From: Candidatus Iainarchaeum sp.
GTDB lineage: Archaea; Iainarchaeota; Iainarchaeia; Iainarchaeales; GCA-2688035
Direction: 5' to 3'
DNA: 14,028 nt
Assembly (NCBI GenBank): GCA_028712575.1
Contig: JAQTPU010000013.1
Span: 1-14,028, forward strand
Shown here in pieces: positions 13,241-14,028 of this stretch. The position numbers were made by a program, and so were the translations under genes. Position 1 is the stretch's first letter. Every line of letters begins with the position of its first letter. Below the pieces are notes generated by a model. That model searched no databases, was not told the DNA's origin, and saw nothing but the letters and a program-made list of their open reading frames with translations.

Positions 13241-13957
13241 CTATCTGAATGCCGAATTTTTGTCCAGGCAGGCCTTGTAGATGTTTTTGTCCGTAATCAT
13301 GTTGCAGAGGAGCAGGTCGTTTTTTGCAATTGCATAGTTTTTGTAGCAGAGGAAATCAAGGGGAAAAATGCTGTAGCTTTTCATATACCTTGGGCTGAAC
13401 AGCTTGCAGACTCCGGTGCTTGTCATTGCAACTGCAATGTTGTTTATGCAGTTGACCATTTTTTCCTGGTTTTTTATTTCCATGCAGAGGTTCGTGTCCT
13501 TGTTTGTTGTTGCCACGCTTTCAAAGCAGGCGTCCCATTCAAACGGGTCTGTTGCAAGCACTTTTGCGCAGATTGTTTCGTCGTTTCTGGCTATTCCGAT
13601 TTTGGAATAGCATTCGTTTTGAAGCAGTGTGTTGTTTATTTTTTTGCAGTAAAAATCGTTTTTTGTGTTTTCCCCGAGTTTTTTTTCACATGCATCCCTG
13701 TCCTCTGTGAACCGCATCTCATTGCAGAGGTCCTCGTTGCTGTCGGAATTCAAAAAATCAGTCATTTTTATCAGGCAGTTCCTTTTTGAGTTCGAGTCGG
13801 AAATTTCCCTGCATAAAAGGAAATTCCTGTCTGTTGAGGCGATTATGGTGATGCACGTGTTCCTGTTTGAATCGTTTGTTATTGTGTTGCATTCTGCCAG
13901 TGTCCTGGGGTTTGTAGCCAGGAAAGCAAGGCAGTCTGATTTTTTTTGCTGCAACAT
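13241..13957 (-). CDS. cysteine-repeat protein, C-terminal portion after an in-frame stop (238 aa from the first ATG)
   Basis: The sequence is built of about nine units of ~26 residues. Each has a cysteine preceded by R/N/D residues (such as RDAC, NEC, WDAC), then 11-15 residues to a second cysteine followed by an I/L-containing turn. Examples of the second cysteine are NDETIC and KDTNLC. Regular paired cysteines suggest disulfides in an extracellular protein, or a metal-binding helical solenoid; I cannot choose. No enzyme motif is visible. ATG 13957 is only the first start after a TAA at 13982-13984. The repeat pattern already runs through the residues between them (DPKICGLL), so this ATG is probably not the natural start. 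No ribosome-binding site precedes it. The TAG stop is at 13241-13243. Confidence 0.7.
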   Translation of the reverse strand: MLQQKKSDCLAFLATNPRTLAECNTITNDSNRNTCITIIASTDRNFLLCREISDSNSKRNCLIKMTDFLNSDSNEDLCNEMRFTEDRDACEKKLGENTKNDFYCKKINNTLLQNECYSKIGIARNDETICAKVLATDPFEWDACFESVATTNKDTNLCMEIKNQEKMVNCINNIAVAMTSTGVCKLFSPRYMKSYSIFPLDFLCYKNYAIAKNDLLLCNMITDKNIYKACLDKNSAFR

Positions 13958-13981
13958 GAGCAGGCCGCAGATTTTAGGATC

Positions 13982-14028
13982 TTAGGTAGCGGAAAGAATC
14001 GACCAGTAGCATTCGTCCCTTGGATAGT
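13982..14028 (-). pseudogene. upstream fragment of the cysteine-repeat gene, ending in an in-frame TAA (runs off the window)
   Basis: In the same frame as the 13241-13957 reading, the bases from 14026 down encode YPRDECYWSILSAT and then TAA (13982-13984). RDECY plus the 'AT' turn is exactly one half of the downstream repeat unit, and the second half (DPKIC) follows the stop without any frame change. Either the gene carries a nonsense mutation, the base call is wrong, or the stop is read through. The beginning of the gene, including any signal peptide, lies outside the window. Confidence 0.65.

Overview
The window looks like a piece of an archaeal chromosome, probably from a small-genome (DPANN-type) lineage. 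That placement is inferred from features seen here, not from a database match. The tRNA-Ser gene has an intron at the archaeal position 37/38. T/A-rich box-A-like promoters sit about 25 nt before likely transcript starts. Ribosome-binding sites are of the GGTG/GGGGTG type, and TTG and GTG starts are frequent. Genes are closely packed and several encode small cysteine-rich proteins.

Layout. Positions 1-621 (+ strand) hold the tail of a possible HEPN-type protein and two very small zinc-finger-like proteins. They converge on a purine operon on the - strand, 618-5500, transcribed in the order purSL, purQ, purM. Its products carry out two consecutive steps: FGAR to FGAM, then FGAM to AIR. The FGAM synthase has PurS-like domains fused to PurL, with the glutaminase PurQ as a separate protein, and the PurM has an unusual N-terminus. 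A Mn-type superoxide dismutase (5580-6191, +) diverges from the operon across an 80-nt A/T-rich promoter region. It is followed by an unrecognised basic membrane protein (6271-6840, +).

The - strand from 6857 to 12867 carries accessory genes. One encodes an 1146-residue secreted protein with two 79-residue repeats, a cysteine knot-like motif, two dockerin-like calcium loops, a caspase-like domain and a C-terminal calcium-binding DGD repeat. Another encodes a 339-residue protein with an internal twin-arginine-like motif. A third encodes a 273-residue protein that appears to contain three helix-turn-helix units. The last encodes a multi-pass membrane protein of the YdjM/DUF457 putative hydrolase type.

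Positions 12907-13085 (-) are tRNA-Ser(GCU) with a 95-nt intron. Most of the intron is a two-hairpin element, and a second copy lies about 50 nt upstream of the tRNA. The two copies show compensatory base changes in their stems, which is the strongest unexplained signal in the window. The right end (13241-14028, -) is a cysteine-repeat protein whose reading frame is interrupted by an in-frame TAA at 13982-13984, with clear repeat sequence on both sides of the stop.

No CRISPR array, insertion sequence, rRNA or replication origin was seen. No stretch longer than about 300 bases lacks a gene.
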